DNA of 16,410 bases from an uncultured Porphyromonadaceae bacterium (GTDB lineage Bacteria > Bacteroidota > Bacteroidia > Bacteroidales > Muribaculaceae): assembly GCA_900550025.1 (NCBI GenBank), contig URQP01000060.1, forward strand, positions 1 through 16,410, read 5' to 3'. The notes beneath the pieces are model-generated. The model searched no databases, was not told the DNA's origin, and saw only the letters and a program-made list of their open reading frames with translations. Every line of letters begins with the position of its first letter. The first letter of the stretch is position 1. A program made the position numbers and the translations under genes. This document shows positions 16,046-16,410 of the stretch, piece by piece.

Positions 16046-16410
16046 ATGAATACCTTCGGAGAAATATTCAAACTGACCACATTCGGAGAATCGCACGGTG
16101 ATGCCATCGGCGGAATAATCGACGGCGTACCGGCCGGAATCCGAATCGACATTAAAGAAATACAGCGGCAACTCGACCGCCGCCGTCCCGGACAATCGCC
16201 GATTGTCACGCAACGCAACGAAAGCGACCGCGTGCAGATTCTGTCGGGTATGTTCGACGGAAAGACCACTGGCACTCCGATTGGTTTCATAATCGCCAAC
16301 ACTAACCAACATTCCGACGACTACGATAATATAAAAGACCTTTACCGCCCTTCACACGCCGACTATACATATTCCGCAAAATACGGAATACGCGACTATC
16401 GTGGAGGTGG
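16046..16410 (+). CDS. aroC: Chorismate synthase, N-terminal part (cut by window edge)
   Basis: The first 121 codons are present; the frame is still open at the right edge. Chorismate synthase makes chorismate from 5-enolpyruvylshikimate 3-phosphate using reduced FMN, the last shikimate step before tryptophan, tyrosine, phenylalanine, folate and menaquinone. The first family signature, GESHG, is at residues 14-18. It is followed by DRRRPGQSP, where the arginines bind substrate phosphate, then by RPSHADYTY and by [10 protein letters not shown] at the edge, all typical. ATG 16046 gives the standard start [18 protein letters not shown]. The gene follows ybaK by 10 bases and is probably read from the promoter at 14554. 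Confidence 0.97.
   Translation, partial: MNTFGEIFKLTTFGESHGDAIGGIIDGVPAGIRIDIKEIQRQLDRRRPGQSPIVTQRNESDRVQILSGMFDGKTTGTPIGFIIANTNQHSDDYDNIKDLYRPSHADYTYSAKYGIRDYRGG

Noticed and set aside
1..16410. tRNA, rRNA, CRISPR array, insertion sequence, phage or toxin-antitoxin genes
   Set aside because: I looked for these on both strands by eye and saw no cloverleaf, direct repeat-spacer pattern, transposase motif or terminal inverted repeats.

Overview
The window looks like a chromosomal housekeeping segment from a Bacteroidota genome, most likely order Bacteroidales and possibly Muribaculaceae (the family is an inference). Four things support this: a lipoprotein-type Omp85 protein (TamL), which is a Bacteroidota trait; HtpG and GyrA variants of the Bacteroidota type; weak or absent Shine-Dalgarno sequences; and start-proximal copies of the Bacteroidota -7 promoter element (TAnnTTTG) before most transcription units.

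Layout, left to right. Bases 1-188 carry, on the minus strand, a fragment of a CotH-type protein kinase that runs off the left edge. It lacks its N-terminal half and differs in base usage from the rest. Next is a plus-strand pair, tamL (outer-membrane Omp85 lipoprotein) and a HAD phosphatase of the phosphoglycolate phosphatase type. It ends at a strong two-way terminator shared with the convergent minus-strand operon gyrA - exported TPR protein. Divergent from gyrA, across a 210-base promoter region, starts a plus-strand series of separately promoted genes: clpC (AAA+ unfoldase lacking its usual N-domain), htpG (Hsp90), a cytoplasmic GH13 alpha-amylase-family enzyme and prs (PRPP synthase). 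The window ends with a tightly packed operon: a D-2-hydroxyacid (glycerate-type) dehydrogenase, ybaK (Cys-tRNA(Pro) deacylase) and the 5' part of aroC (chorismate synthase), cut by the right edge.

Functionally the genes cover outer-membrane biogenesis, DNA supercoiling, protein quality control (ClpC with HtpG), glucan breakdown, nucleotide precursor supply, and hydroxyacid, aromatic and translation-quality metabolism. Five hairpins were found at or near gene ends, three of them convincing terminators. There is no tRNA, rRNA, CRISPR array, insertion sequence or recognisable defence or secondary-metabolite system. I do not see a clearly new biological system. The points most worth a second look are the N-domainless ClpC, the truncated CotH fragment, leucine at the acidic quinolone-region position of GyrA, and short perfect palindromes lying on or just after several promoters.
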